Positions 25,470-34,102 of a stretch of DNA of 45,660 bases are shown here, piece by piece (positions within the stretch are counted from its first letter, which is position 1; each line of letters starts with the position of its first letter). Source of the stretch: Telmatospirillum sp. (GTDB lineage: Bacteria; Pseudomonadota; Alphaproteobacteria; Rhodospirillales; Magnetospirillaceae). The notes under the pieces are model-generated. The model was given only the letters and a program-made list of their open reading frames with translations. It had not been told where the DNA came from and ran no database searches. The stretch is from assembly GCA_009712185.1 (NCBI GenBank), contig WASQ01000017.1, positions 1-45,660 on the forward strand, in the 5' to 3' direction. Both the position numbers and the translations under genes were made by a program.

Positions 25470-26456
25470 TCAGCGATACCGGTCGCGGGCGGCCAGATAG
25501 CGCGTGACGTACTGCTCCACACCCTCTTCGAGCGGAGTGAAGGGCTTGGCATATCCGGCGGCCCGGAGGCGGGCCATCGGCGCCTCGGTGAAATACTGAT
25601 AATTGTCGCGGATATTGAGCGGCGTATCGACGTATTTGATATAGGGCTCCTTGCCGAGAGACCGGTAAACGGCCGAGGCCAGGTCCTGGAAGGTGCGCGC
25701 CTTGCCGGTGCCGGCGTTGAACAGTCCGTTCACTTCCGGATGGTCCAGCAGCCACATCATGATGTCGACGACGTCACCCACCCAGATGAAGTCGCGCTTC
25801 TGTCCGCCGTCCGGATAATCCGGCCGGTGCGACCGGAACAGATGGGCGGGCGCCCCGGCGTCGGCATGCGGATAGACCTGGGCGACAACACTTTGCTGCG
25901 AGCCCTTGTGATATTCGTTCGGTCCATAGACGTTGAAGAATTTGAGACCGGCCCAATGGGGGGGCATCGGCTTCTTCTCCGCGACCTTGCGGACCACCCG
26001 CCGGTCGAACAGGTGCTTGCTCCACCCATAGGCGTTGAGCGGACGGAGAAGCGACAGCGCCGCCTCATTGTTGGAATCGTCGAACCCTTCGGTTCCGTCG
26101 CCGTAGGTCGCCGCCGATGAGGCGTAGAGGATCGGCACCTGATTGCGGGTGCACCAGGCGAACAGGGCGAGCGTCAGATTGAAATTGTTGGCGACGATCA
26201 GATCGGCGTTGGTTTCCGTGGTCGCCGAGATCGCCCCCATATGCAGGATGGCCCTGAGCCGCTTCTTGTTCGCCTCAAGGAAGTCAAACATCTGTTCGGG
26301 GTGAACAATGTCGGACAGTTCGCGCTTGGCGATGTTGCGCCACTTCTCGTTGCTGCGCAGGCGATCGCAGACGACGAGCGGGCCGTAGCCTCGCTCCTCC
26401 AGGGCCGCCAGAAGATTGGAGCCGATGAATCCGGCGCCGCCGGTGACAAGATACAT
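25470..26456 (-). CDS. rfaD: ADP-L-glycero-D-manno-heptose 6-epimerase
   Basis: Extended SDR enzyme that makes the LPS inner-core heptose donor. The NAD(P)-binding TGGAGFIGSN is at residues 5-14, the catalytic YGWSK is present near residue 140, and KFFNVYGPNEYHKG is a family block. Length is 328 residues, slightly longer than E. coli RfaD (310). It starts at the ATG at 26456 with a recognisable promoter upstream and is the first gene of the lgt-containing minus-strand run. Confidence 0.95.
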   Translation of the reverse strand: MYLVTGGAGFIGSNLLAALEERGYGPLVVCDRLRSNEKWRNIAKRELSDIVHPEQMFDFLEANKKRLRAILHMGAISATTETNADLIVANNFNLTLALFAWCTRNQVPILYASSAATYGDGTEGFDDSNNEAALSLLRPLNAYGWSKHLFDRRVVRKVAEKKPMPPHWAGLKFFNVYGPNEYHKGSQQSVVAQVYPHADAGAPAHLFRSHRPDYPDGGQKRDFIWVGDVVDIMMWLLDHPEVNGLFNAGTGKARTFQDLASAVYRSLGKEPYIKYVDTPLNIRDNYQYFTEAPMARLRAAGYAKPFTPLEEGVEQYVTRYLAARDRYR

Positions 26457-26489
26457 CGTCTTATTCCCGATGATGCGTGAACCTCTCCC

Positions 26490-26518
26490 CTTATAGGCTC
26501 CACGGTTGTTGTCAACAA
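26490..26518 (-). promoter_or_regulatory. Probable sigma-70 promoter of rfaD
   Basis: On the minus strand, -35 TTGTTG (26518-26513), a 17-base spacer and -10 TATAAG (26495-26490), about 34 bases upstream of the rfaD ATG. The -35 region overlaps a TTGTTG-T-CAACAA inverted repeat (26506-26518), which could be an operator. Confidence 0.5.
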
Positions 26519-26829
26519 GCGCGGCATCGCGGAGCAGGGGGAGCGGGGGTGTCCGCGGGCCTCCTTTCTCCGGTTAGGACGGCCGGGCCGGGAGGCGGGA
26601 AATGGCATCAATTTCCCGGAGTGTCATGTTGAATGTTGCGTCGCCAAAGCATGGTTCGCATAATGCGCCAGACTTGAAGGGGCGGACATCCGCGCCCGCG
26701 TCCGGTCCGGGCGACGGGGCGATGACGTGTATCGTGATTCTAAGTGTTTGTTCTTTCTGTGTTATGATGGCAGGCGGCGACGGGCGGATTGGGGCACCGC
26801 GCGACGGAGCCTCCCCAAGGGGTGTGATC
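26519..26829. other. Intergenic region between divergent rfaD and the UbiK-like gene
   Basis: Apart from the rfaD promoter at its left end, I find no gene here. Around 26735-26770 is a more AT-rich stretch ending in TTATGATGG, which could hold the -10 of the UbiK-like gene, but no matching -35 at normal spacing. A frame open from 26602 into the UbiK-like gene lacks family similarity before 26830. Confidence 0.5.
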
Positions 26830-27156
26830 ATGCAGACCGATAACCGACTTTTTGACGATCTTGCCCGGATGGCCGGTGGCGCCCTTAATGCCCTCACCGG
26901 AATGAAGACCGAGGTCGAAAGCCTGGTCCGCCAGCAGATCGAACAGCTGGGCGCCAATTTGCGGCTGGTGACGCGCGAAGAATTCGACGCGGTGCAGGCG
27001 ATGGCGGCGAAGGCGCGCGACGAGCAGGAATCGCTGGCGCTGCGCGTCGCGGCGCTGGAGGACGAATTGCGCCGGCTGAAGGGGGACGATCTGTCCCAAC
27101 CGGCGATGACAAGCGTTGAAAAAGATAAGAATACCGGGGCTGAAGAACAGGCGTGA
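26830..27156 (+). CDS. ubiK: UbiK/BMFP-family accessory factor
   Basis: Small coiled-coil protein of the membrane fusogenic/BMFP family; UbiK in E. coli assists the ubiquinone biosynthesis complex. The 108 residues start MQTDNRLFDDLARMAGGAL, have VRQQIEQLGANLRLVTREEFDAVQAMA and end in a heptad-like coiled coil (ALRVAALEDELRRL) and a polar tail. The ATG at 26830 follows AAGGGGTG. It is divergent from rfaD. The symbol is by family analogy only. Confidence 0.82.
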   Translation: MQTDNRLFDDLARMAGGALNALTGMKTEVESLVRQQIEQLGANLRLVTREEFDAVQAMAAKARDEQESLALRVAALEDELRRLKGDDLSQPAMTSVEKDKNTGAEEQA

Positions 27157-27227
27157 ACTCGCCCGGAGGCTGTTGCGGCACGGCCTATTGTCACTGATAT
27201 TGTTGCGGGGTTGTTATTTTTTGAGAT

Positions 27228-27236
27228 TTATCCACA
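27228..27236 (+). promoter_or_regulatory. Perfect DnaA box
   Basis: TTATCCACA, matching the consensus DnaA box exactly, next to an AT-rich stretch (27209-27228) in the 225-base gap between the UbiK-like and YbjN genes. A second exact box lies upstream of uvrC at 38813-38821. A single box may regulate a promoter; no cluster typical of an origin is seen here. Confidence 0.4.
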
Positions 27237-27381
27237 GCAAAGCCAGGTCGGGCGGCGTTTCCGTCTTGCACCGTGGAAATTCGCTCTATAGGCTAACCTT
27301 TGTGCTGCGGCATTCGGGACATACCATATCTGTGTTCCGTCCTGCGGCCACCACCCACGACAGGTAAAGGAGGTCGCGGGC

Positions 27382-27885
27382 ATGACCTATTCAGCAACGT
27401 TGGAAGAGGATCCGGCCGCCAATCCTCTTGACCTCGTCGAACAATTCGTAACCGCTAACGACTGGCCGTTCGACCGGAGAAGCGACGACGAAATGGCCGT
27501 CGAGGTTCCCGGAAAGTGGTGCGACTACAGTCTCTATTTTGCCTGGCGTGAGGATATCGGGGCGCTGCACTTCACCTGCGCCTTCGACATGAAGATCCAA
27601 TCGGCAAAGAAATCCCATGTCTATGAACTGCTCGCCCTGGTGAATGAGCGGTTGTGGCTGGGTCATTTCGGCCTCTGGGCCGACGAGGGCGTCCCCATGT
27701 TCCGTCATGCCGTGCTGCTACGCGGCCTGGGCGGCGCCAGCATGGAGCAGATCGAGGACCTGGTGGACATCGCGCTCAGCGAGTGCGAGCGGTTCTATCC
27801 GGCCTTCCAGTTCGTCATTTGGGGCGGCAAATCGGCGCAGGACGCCATCTCGGCCGCCCTTCTCGATACGGTCGGGGAAGCGTGA
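27382..27885 (+). CDS. YbjN-domain protein
   Basis: A 167-residue YbjN-family protein; these are soluble, chaperone-like proteins of poorly known function often seen beside proC in alphaproteobacteria. Visible blocks are MTYSATLEEDPAANPLDLVEQF, ALHFTCAFDMKI, and ECERFYPAFQFVIWGGKSAQDAI near the end. AAAGGAGGT lies upstream of the ATG. It overlaps proC by four bases (GTGA), suggesting translational coupling. Confidence 0.85.
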   Translation: MTYSATLEEDPAANPLDLVEQFVTANDWPFDRRSDDEMAVEVPGKWCDYSLYFAWREDIGALHFTCAFDMKIQSAKKSHVYELLALVNERLWLGHFGLWADEGVPMFRHAVLLRGLGGASMEQIEDLVDIALSECERFYPAFQFVIWGGKSAQDAISAALLDTVGEA

Positions 27886-28682
27886 CAACAATTCTTCTGG
27901 TTGGTTGCGGCAAGATGGGGGGAGCCCTGCTGGATGGCTGGCTCGACCGCGGAATGCCCGGAAGCGATATCCTGGTGGTGGATCCCGTCGAGGCGAAGGC
28001 GCCGACGCGCCCGGGCGTCGCGGTGGTGGCGGAGTTCGGGCTCGTGCCCGCCGGATGGCATCCCGATGTCGTGGTCTTCGCGGTCAAGCCGCAGGTGATC
28101 GACGCCGCCCTTCCTCCTTATGGCGCGCTTCGGGGCCCGGTTTTTCTGTCCATCGCAGCCGGGAAGCCCCTGTCCTTCTTCGCGCGTCATCTTGGCGCCG
28201 ACCGCCCGGTGGTCCGCGCCATGCCCAACACGCCCGCCGCGGTGCGGCGCGGGATGACCGTGGCGGTCGCCAACCAGCATGTTTCGGCCGGACAAAAGGC
28301 TCTCTGCGCCGATCTTCTGTCGGCGGTGGGGGAGACCGCGTGGATCGATGACGAAAGCCAGATGGATGCCGTGACGGCCCTGTCGGGAAGCGGTCCGGCC
28401 TATGTGTTCCTGCTGGCCGAGGTGATGGCGGAGGCCGGGGTTGCGGCCGGGTTGCCGCGGGATCTGGCGGACCGGCTGGCGCGCGCGACGGTGACAGGAT
28501 CCGGAGAGCTTTTGCGTCAGTCCGCGGAGCGGCCGGAGACCTTGCGCCAAAATGTCACAAGCCCCGGTGGAACGACCTATGCTGCGTTGCAGGTGTTGAT
28601 GCGGACGGATGGTGTCGCTACGCTGATGCGTGACGCTGTCGCTGCCGCCGCCGCCCGCTCGCGGGAGCTGGCGGGGGCCTGA
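27882..28682 (+). CDS. proC: Pyrroline-5-carboxylate reductase
   Basis: Last step of proline synthesis, reducing P5C with NAD(P)H. The dinucleotide-binding ILLVGCGKMGGALL is at the N-terminus, and the family signature runs from MDAVTALSGSGPAYVFLL through to SPGGTTYAALQVL. The start is GTG at 27882 inside the YbjN stop, preceded by GGGGAAG; a frame open further upstream overlaps YbjN. Length is 266 residues, normal for this group. Confidence 0.95.
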   Translation: MTTILLVGCGKMGGALLDGWLDRGMPGSDILVVDPVEAKAPTRPGVAVVAEFGLVPAGWHPDVVVFAVKPQVIDAALPPYGALRGPVFLSIAAGKPLSFFARHLGADRPVVRAMPNTPAAVRRGMTVAVANQHVSAGQKALCADLLSAVGETAWIDDESQMDAVTALSGSGPAYVFLLAEVMAEAGVAAGLPRDLADRLARATVTGSGELLRQSAERPETLRQNVTSPGGTTYAALQVLMRTDGVATLMRDAVAAAAARSRELAGA

Positions 28683-28746
28683 GGCCCGGCGCCGGCGCGG
28701 GCCGCCCCATGGCGGCAACTGCTGAAGAACAAGACCTGGGCGTTCA

Positions 28747-29382
28747 ATGATGACAGAAAACACAACGAAAAGCGCCGGATGCCCGGATGCGGTGGTCGAC
28801 GCGGCGCTGTTCCTGGCGGCCGAACGGGGCTGGAACGGCATTTCCCTGGCCGATATCGCGGCCGAGGCGGGGGTCACCCTGGCGGACATGCGGGTGGTCG
28901 CCGAAAGCAAATCCGCTATTTTGAAGGCGTTCCTGGCGCGTCTCGATGACAGTCTGTGGACCGGGGCGCTGCCCGCCGCCGACGAAACTCCGCGCGATCG
29001 CCTGTTCGACGTGGTCATGCGCCGGTTCGACGTCATGCAGGAACAGCGTGCCGGGGTCAAAGCGATCTTCCGGGGGCTGCTGGCCGATCCGCTGTTGCTT
29101 CTGATGTCCGGGCCGCATCTGCTGAAGACCTCCGCCCGGATGCTGGAGGTCTCGGGAATCAGCGCGTCCGGTCCCGCGGGCGCATTGAAGGTCAAAGGTC
29201 TGACGGCGATCTATCTGGCCGTTCTCAGGGTCTGGCTGTCGGACGATAGCCCGGACATGGGGCGGACCATGGCGGCATTGGACCGTTTCCTGCGCGGGGC
29301 GGAAAGCATTGCCGGTCTGGCATGGCGTGTCCCGGGGACCGCTCGCTCTGCGGGAGCTGATCCGGGAAACAATCCTGCGTAA
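28747..29382 (+). CDS. TetR-type transcriptional regulator
   Basis: A 211-residue regulator with an N-terminal helix-turn-helix: WNGISLADIAAEAGVTLADMRV at about residues 32-53, then SKSAILKAFLARLD. The recognition helix is atypical for TetR (ADMRVVAESKSAI in place of the usual STLYHYF-type pattern), so DNA binding could be altered. The C-terminal helical domain would bind a ligand. It starts at the ATG at 28747 or 28750. It precedes the phasin gene, but a promoter and operator lie between them. Ligand unknown. Confidence 0.75.
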   Translation: MMTENTTKSAGCPDAVVDAALFLAAERGWNGISLADIAAEAGVTLADMRVVAESKSAILKAFLARLDDSLWTGALPAADETPRDRLFDVVMRRFDVMQEQRAGVKAIFRGLLADPLLLLMSGPHLLKTSARMLEVSGISASGPAGALKVKGLTAIYLAVLRVWLSDDSPDMGRTMAALDRFLRGAESIAGLAWRVPGTARSAGADPGNNPA

Positions 29383-29386
29383 GTTT

Positions 29387-29403
29387 TTATTGCATCGCAA
29401 TAA
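29387..29403. promoter_or_regulatory. Candidate PhaR operator
   Basis: Perfect dyad TTATTGC-ATC-GCAATAA with a TTGC-N3-GCAA core, ending six bases before the phasin -35 element. PhaR repressors of phasin genes in alphaproteobacteria recognise TGC-N3-GCA type dyads, which this fits. No phaR gene is in the window. Confidence 0.6.
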
Positions 29404-29408
29404 ATCTG

Positions 29409-29437
29409 TTGACCGCGTGCGGAAACAGCTCTTACCT
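29409..29437 (+). promoter_or_regulatory. Probable phasin promoter
   Basis: TTGACC (29409-29414), a 17-base spacer and TTACCT (29432-29437), about 48 bases before the phasin ATG. The -35 is near-consensus; the -10 is weak, as is common in alphaproteobacteria. The adjacent dyad would allow repression. Confidence 0.5.
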
Positions 29438-29484
29438 TGGCGTTCTCGATCCCGTATTTTTTCCCCTAAAGGAGGAGTACGCCC

Positions 29485-29916
29485 ATGGCGAAGCAACCAG
29501 AGTCGATCCTCGACTTTGATATTTCCAAGATTTTTGGCGATTTCAAGGTGCCCGGCATCGACGTCGACATCCTGGTGTCGTCGCAACGGAAAAACATCGA
29601 AGCCTTGACGCAGGCCAACAAGCTGGCGTTCGAAGGGGTTCAGGCGGTGTTCAAGCGTCAGGTGGAAATCCTGCGCCAGTCCATCGAGGAGGCCGCCGCC
29701 GCCGCGCAGCAATTGACCGGACCGGGCTCTCCGCAGGAGAAGGCGATCCGTCAGACCGAACTGGTGAAGGAGGCGTTCGAGCATGCCCTCGCCAATTCGC
29801 GTGAGCTGTCCGAAATCGTCGCCAAATCCAACGCCGAGGCGTTCGAGCAGCTCAACAAGCGGTTCACCCAGTTGCTCGACGAGGTCAAGGACAGCATCGC
29901 CAAAGTGAAGGCGTAA
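29485..29916 (+). CDS. Phasin-family protein
   Basis: A 143-residue phasin, an amphipathic helical protein that coats polyhydroxyalkanoate granules. It begins MAKQPESILDFDISKIFGDF, then IDVDILVSSQRKNIEALTQANKLAFEGVQ, the family core, and continues as heptad-like helices to the end. AAAGGAGGAG precedes the ATG at good spacing. The granule system implies PHA storage. The dyad upstream supports PhaR control. Confidence 0.9.
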   Translation: MAKQPESILDFDISKIFGDFKVPGIDVDILVSSQRKNIEALTQANKLAFEGVQAVFKRQVEILRQSIEEAAAAAQQLTGPGSPQEKAIRQTELVKEAFEHALANSRELSEIVAKSNAEAFEQLNKRFTQLLDEVKDSIAKVKA

Positions 29917-29950
29917 TCCGTCCCCTCCCCGGGGGCATCGCCGTCCGCCT

Positions 29951-29965
29951 CCGGGCTTCGCCCGG
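29951..29965. terminator. Terminator-like hairpin after the phasin gene
   Basis: CCGGGC-TTC-GCCCGG, a perfect 6-bp stem, 34 bases after the phasin stop codon. It is the first of four hairpins in the gap before the converging gene at 30104. No U-tract follows. Confidence 0.5.
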
Positions 29966-30004
29966 CGGCTCCCCCGGCGTCCCCGCGGAACTTTGCCGAC
30001 AGGA

Positions 30005-30105
30005 CACAGGCGCGGAGGCCTGTGCTACTGCGTTCTCCTCAGTAGCTCCGGCGTCCGCGCCTGAGTCCGGACAGGGCCCGGGCGCGGAGCCTTGTGATCC
30101 GGACT
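30005..30105. repeat. Cluster of three inverted repeats in a convergent gap
   Basis: CACAGGC/GCCTGTG (30005-30011 with 30018-30024), GCTACTG/CAGTAGC (30024-30030 with 30040-30046) and AGTCCGGA/TCCGGACT (30064-30071 with 30098-30105) are all perfect. The first and third enclose related GCGCGGAG-type sequence (30012-30017 and 30082-30089), hinting at a short repeated unit. The last overlaps the stop codon of the gene at 30104. Likely a bidirectional terminator region or a small dispersed repeat. Confidence 0.5.
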
Positions 30106-31408
30106 ACGCCATGTGAGGCGGGGCGAGCTTCTTCATCTCTTTTTCAAGATCAGGCCGGCGGGCACGGCAGACGGTGCCCAGGCATTCCTCTATCGATCCC
30201 TCGCTTCCCGACTTTCTGAGATTGTCGTCCAGTTGCTTGACGGCGGACACCAGGCTGCGCAGCGCCGTCTGGGTGTAGGTCTGATACCGCCGCAGCTTCT
30301 GCTGCTCCTCATGATCGTCGGGCATCACGCTCTGGATCGGGCCGAACAGCGCCATGAACATCTGCCGCCCCAGATTGTCCTCCGCCGTCTTCAGGAACAT
30401 CTGCATCTGGTCGCGGTTGAGCTTCAGATCGAAAATCGCATCAAGCGCATATTCGTTCAGGATATCGAGATAGTCCGCCAGCGCGGCGATGTCGTTCTTG
30501 GTGATGCGCTTGTCCTCGTGCAGACGGATCGCGGTGTCCTTGTTGGCCAGCACATTCCACTTCTTCTGTGGATCCAGATGTTCGAGCGCGCCATGAACGT
30601 TCTCGAACGCCTCCTCTCCCAGATGGGAGACGGTTGCCGATGCCAGCACATTGTTTTCCAGCATTTCCCGGAACAGGTCCGGATCCTTGATCACATGCTC
30701 GGCCTTATTGATATCGGTCAGCGCGAGCTGCGCCAGAAGCTGGAGCCGTTCCTCGGTATCCATGCGGGTGATGCCGGTTCCCAGGCGGTCGAAGACATGC
30801 GGCGGAATTTCGACATAGATCGGGAAAAACCGGACCTGCCATTCATAGTCCAGGTTGTCCTTGATCGAGGCATAGAAGCGTCCGGACTGCGTCTGGCCGG
30901 CCGGCAGGGGTTTGGGCTGGCCGTAATTGCGACGGAACAGACCGGCGATCTTGTCGACATTGACAAGGCGCAGCAGCCGGCCATGCGGCGGCTTGCGCGG
31001 AATGGGGGGCTGCGCGGCCTTGGTTTTCGGGGGGGTGATGGGGTCGCCGAAATGGGCCTCGGCATAGGTCCGCATTCCGGTGCGCACCGCCATGCCGATG
31101 ATCTCCTGCACCGACCGGCCACACCGAAGGCGGGTGGTGTCGTCCCCGACCGGCTGGTCCGCCGGGTCGACCAGGAAATCGGCAAAGGCTTCGCGCTTCA
31201 GCCGGAACAGTTTGAAACAGGCGTCCAGCAGCTCGGGCGAGTCCATGATCGTCTTGTAGGGGTCGCCGTGGGCCGCCAGCGGCGGAATCAAAGACTTGAA
31301 CCGCTCGGCCACCGGTCCTTTCAACATGCGCGTGACCTCCCGCCTCGCCAGGGCATCGGGGTCGGCGGACGGAGCGGTGGTGCGATTGGGCTGGGAGGCC
31401 ATGATCAT
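30104..31408 (-). CDS. Conserved-looking protein of unknown function
   Basis: A 434-residue soluble protein I do not recognise. It has no signal peptide or membrane helix. The N-terminal part is polar and basic (ARREVTRMLKGPVAERFKSL), a Pro/Lys-rich linker lies near residues 125-145, and the C-terminal half is helical, with acidic-basic segments such as DLKLNRDQMQMFLKTAEDNLGR. Translation may start at the ATG at 31408 or the one at 31402, which has AAGG eight bases upstream. It is monocistronic, converges on the phasin gene and is 146 bases from the kinase gene. Confidence 0.75.
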   Translation of the reverse strand: MIMASQPNRTTAPSADPDALARREVTRMLKGPVAERFKSLIPPLAAHGDPYKTIMDSPELLDACFKLFRLKREAFADFLVDPADQPVGDDTTRLRCGRSVQEIIGMAVRTGMRTYAEAHFGDPITPPKTKAAQPPIPRKPPHGRLLRLVNVDKIAGLFRRNYGQPKPLPAGQTQSGRFYASIKDNLDYEWQVRFFPIYVEIPPHVFDRLGTGITRMDTEERLQLLAQLALTDINKAEHVIKDPDLFREMLENNVLASATVSHLGEEAFENVHGALEHLDPQKKWNVLANKDTAIRLHEDKRITKNDIAALADYLDILNEYALDAIFDLKLNRDQMQMFLKTAEDNLGRQMFMALFGPIQSVMPDDHEEQQKLRRYQTYTQTALRSLVSAVKQLDDNLRKSGSEGSIEECLGTVCRARRPDLEKEMKKLAPPHMA

Positions 31409-31554
31409 GCCTTGCAGAAAAGTTTACCGGGAAAGGATAGCCCGACAGAGGGCGGCGCGCACGCGCCATTGTGACGGAAAACGTGGCGGGAACAACGTTA
31501 CAGTGGAATTTGATCTGCCGCAAATCCGCCTGAACATGTCAAGAACATCGTTCA

Positions 31555-32910
31555 TTACAGAGGAAGAACGAGACGGGCCCGCAATCCTCCGGAAGGCGAG
31601 TCCTCCAGCAGGACATCGCCGCCATGGGAGCGGGCGACATCACGGGCGATGGTCAGGCCCAGGCCAACTCCGCCGGTTTCCTGGTTGCGCGACCCCTCAA
31701 GCCGCAGAAACGCCTTGAACACGTCCTCGCGCCGCGCCGGCGGGATGCCCGGTCCGTCGTCGTCAATGACCACCTCGACGGCATCGCCGACGCGCCGGGC
31801 GCGGACCGCCACATGGCGGGCGTAGCGGGCGGCGTTTCCCACCAGATTGGTGAGGCAGCGGGTGATCGCCAGAGGGCGCAGGATCATGGCCAGCGGCTCC
31901 TCCGTCTTGAGCGTGATCCCGGTCTTGTCCCGGGACAGCTTGCCGACCACGTCCTCGAGAATCGCCGCGAGATCGCAGTTCTCCGACTTTTCGCTGCCCT
32001 CTCCCCGCGCGAAGGCCAGATATCCTTCGATCATCCGCTCCATGTCGGCAACATCCTCCTGCAACTCGGCGATGCTGTCTCCCTCCGCCATGGCTAACGC
32101 CAGTTTCATCCGGGTGAGCGGAGTCCGCAGATCGTGCGAGACTCCGGCCAGCATCTCGGTGCGTTGTGTCACCTGAAGACGGATCCTGTCCTGCATCCGC
32201 GCGAACGCCGCGGCGGCCTGACGGACCTCGGCGGCCCCCTGGGGCTTCACATTCGGGACCTCGCGACCCTTGCCGAAGCTGTCGACCGCGGCGGCCCGCC
32301 GGCGGACGGCGCGGACCTGGTTGCGCATGAAGATGGTGGCGATGCCGAACAGCAGCATCGATGTTCCCACCATCCAAAGGACGAAGATCGTCGTTGTGGT
32401 GCTGTAAAGCCGCTTGCGGGAGGCCCGGACATCGAGAACCCCGTCGGGAAGCTGGACCATGATGCGGACCTCGCGGTCCAGGCTGTCGGTGTCGATGAAG
32501 ACCGGCCGTCCCACCCGTTCCGCCAGGGCGCCGGTCAGATTTCCCTCCAGGCTGCGGTTGGAGGGATCGGGAATCACACCACGCGGCATCCCTTTCACCC
32601 CGGTGGTTTCCAGGATACCGCCCATGTCGAGGCTGACTTTGAGATCGAGCGTGCTGGCGGCCACGGCGAAGATGGTGCTCCGGTTCTTTTCGCCGGGAAA
32701 CGTCCGCATCATCTCGATCACCGCGCCGATGTCGCCGGCCAGACCCGATGCCAGCCGGCGCGTCACCATGTCCCAGTGGGTGCCATAGAACACATAGGCC
32801 GACACCAGTTGAAGGATGATCAGCGGCAGGACGAGGATCAGCAGCGACCGGCCCAGGAGCCCGCGCGGAAGAATGGCCTTGATCCAGGCCGCCGGCGACA
32901 ACGGGATCAT
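31555..32910 (-). CDS. EnvZ-type sensor histidine kinase
   Basis: Membrane histidine kinase of 451 residues. Two membrane segments (about 20-42 and 172-195) flank a periplasmic sensor; a HAMP domain follows, then the phosphoacceptor His259 in VSHDLRTPLTRMKLAL and an ATPase domain with N, G1 (DDDGPGIPPA) and G2 (GGVGLGLTIA) boxes. The pattern is that of EnvZ. Its start overlaps the response-regulator stop codon by four bases, so the pair is coupled. The stimulus is unknown; osmotic or envelope signals are inferred from the family. Confidence 0.9.
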   Translation of the reverse strand: MIPLSPAAWIKAILPRGLLGRSLLILVLPLIILQLVSAYVFYGTHWDMVTRRLASGLAGDIGAVIEMMRTFPGEKNRSTIFAVAASTLDLKVSLDMGGILETTGVKGMPRGVIPDPSNRSLEGNLTGALAERVGRPVFIDTDSLDREVRIMVQLPDGVLDVRASRKRLYSTTTTIFVLWMVGTSMLLFGIATIFMRNQVRAVRRRAAAVDSFGKGREVPNVKPQGAAEVRQAAAAFARMQDRIRLQVTQRTEMLAGVSHDLRTPLTRMKLALAMAEGDSIAELQEDVADMERMIEGYLAFARGEGSEKSENCDLAAILEDVVGKLSRDKTGITLKTEEPLAMILRPLAITRCLTNLVGNAARYARHVAVRARRVGDAVEVVIDDDGPGIPPARREDVFKAFLRLEGSRNQETGGVGLGLTIARDVARSHGGDVLLEDSPSGGLRARLVLPL

Positions 32911-33593
32911 TGGTCGACCCAGAGGACGTAGCCGTGCCCCCGCACGGTCTGGAGATAGCGGGGCAGGCGCGGGTCGTCCTCGATCTTCTTGCGCAGCCGC
33001 GTCACCTGCACGTCGACAGTCCGGGGATTGGCGCCGTTGCCGCTGCGCTCCGCCAGATCCTCCCGTGACAGTCCCTCGGTTCCGGCTTCCGTCAACAGGC
33101 CGAGCAGCGCGGCCTCGGCCGAGGTGAGGTGGACCGGAATGCCGTCGGCCAGCAATTCGCCCCGGGCGGGGTTGAAACTGAAACGTCCGAAACGGAACAC
33201 CGCCGGCTCCGGCGGCGCATCCCGCGAGGCGCGGCGCAGGATGCTGGAAATGCGCAGCAGCAGTTCACGCGGTTCGAACGGCTTGACCAGATAGTCGTCC
33301 GCGCCGGTCTCAAGGCCGGTGATCCGGTCGGACGTCTCGCTCATCGCCGTCAGCAGCAGGATCGGGACGGGATTGTCGCGGCGCAGGCTGCGGGTCAGCT
33401 CGATCCCGTTCTCGCCCGGCATCATCACATCGAGCACGATCAGGTCGAAGGCCATGGCGGCCAACTGCTGGCGGGCCTCGGCCGCGTCGGCCGCGGTGGA
33501 TACCAGATAGCCGTTGTCGGTCAGATATTTGCGCAGGAGCTGGCGCAGGCGTGTGTCGTCGTCGACAACCAGGATATGTGGCTGGTCGGGCAT
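32907..33593 (-). CDS. OmpR-type response regulator
   Basis: Two-domain regulator of 228 residues. The receiver domain has the acidic pair DDD near residues 11-13, phosphoacceptor Asp55 in IVLDVMMPG and Lys in VKPFEPREL; the C-terminal winged-helix domain runs from about residue 130 to the end, with ANPRTVDVQVTRLRKKIEDDP as the recognition region. It precedes the kinase and lies two bases after the MarR gene, so all three are probably one operon. Confidence 0.94.
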   Translation of the reverse strand: MPDQPHILVVDDDTRLRQLLRKYLTDNGYLVSTAADAAEARQQLAAMAFDLIVLDVMMPGENGIELTRSLRRDNPVPILLLTAMSETSDRITGLETGADDYLVKPFEPRELLLRISSILRRASRDAPPEPAVFRFGRFSFNPARGELLADGIPVHLTSAEAALLGLLTEAGTEGLSREDLAERSGNGANPRTVDVQVTRLRKKIEDDPRLPRYLQTVRGHGYVLWVDQ

Positions 33594-33595
33594 GG

Positions 33596-34102
33596 TCAGT
33601 CTTTCTTCCGTTCCTGCGACTTGCCGGGCGGAACGCCGTCGGGCGTGGACAAGGAAATCAATCCCTCCATGACCTTGCGGAATCCCTGCACGGCCTCCGG
33701 GCCGGCGGCGCGGTAGGCATTGGCAATCCGTGCGCGTTGTTTTTCGGTCAGCAGACGTTCCAGTTCAACCCCCTTCGCGGTCAGTTCCAGCAGGCGCTGC
33801 CGCCGGTCGCGGGGACCCGGCCTCTGAACGATAAATCCGTCCGAGACCAGTTGACTGAGGACACGCGAAAGGCTCTGCTTGGTGATCCGGAGCGTCGACA
33901 GCAGATCGCTGACGGTGATACCGGGGCGTCGACCAACGAAATAGATGACTCGATGATGCGCGCGCCCGAACCCATATTGGGCCAGGATCGCATCCGGCTC
34001 CTCGGTGAAGCCGCGATAGGCGAAGTAGAGCAGTTCGATGCCCTGTCGAAGTTCCTCCTCCCGGAGGAAGAGGAGGTTCACTCCGGAATTTATGTCAGTC
34101 AT
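33596..34102 (-). CDS. MarR-family transcriptional regulator
   Basis: A 168-residue winged-helix regulator. The DNA-binding region includes PGITVSDLLSTLRITKQSLSRVLSQLVSDGFI near residues 77-108, followed by the wing DRRQRLLELTAKG. It is the first gene of a run with the OmpR/EnvZ-type pair and is divergent from ilvE across 79 bases. A dyad overlaps its own start codon, so autorepression and shared control of ilvE are plausible. Ligand unknown. Confidence 0.92.
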   Translation of the reverse strand: MTDINSGVNLLFLREEELRQGIELLYFAYRGFTEEPDAILAQYGFGRAHHRVIYFVGRRPGITVSDLLSTLRITKQSLSRVLSQLVSDGFIVQRPGPRDRRQRLLELTAKGVELERLLTEKQRARIANAYRAAGPEAVQGFRKVMEGLISLSTPDGVPPGKSQERKKD

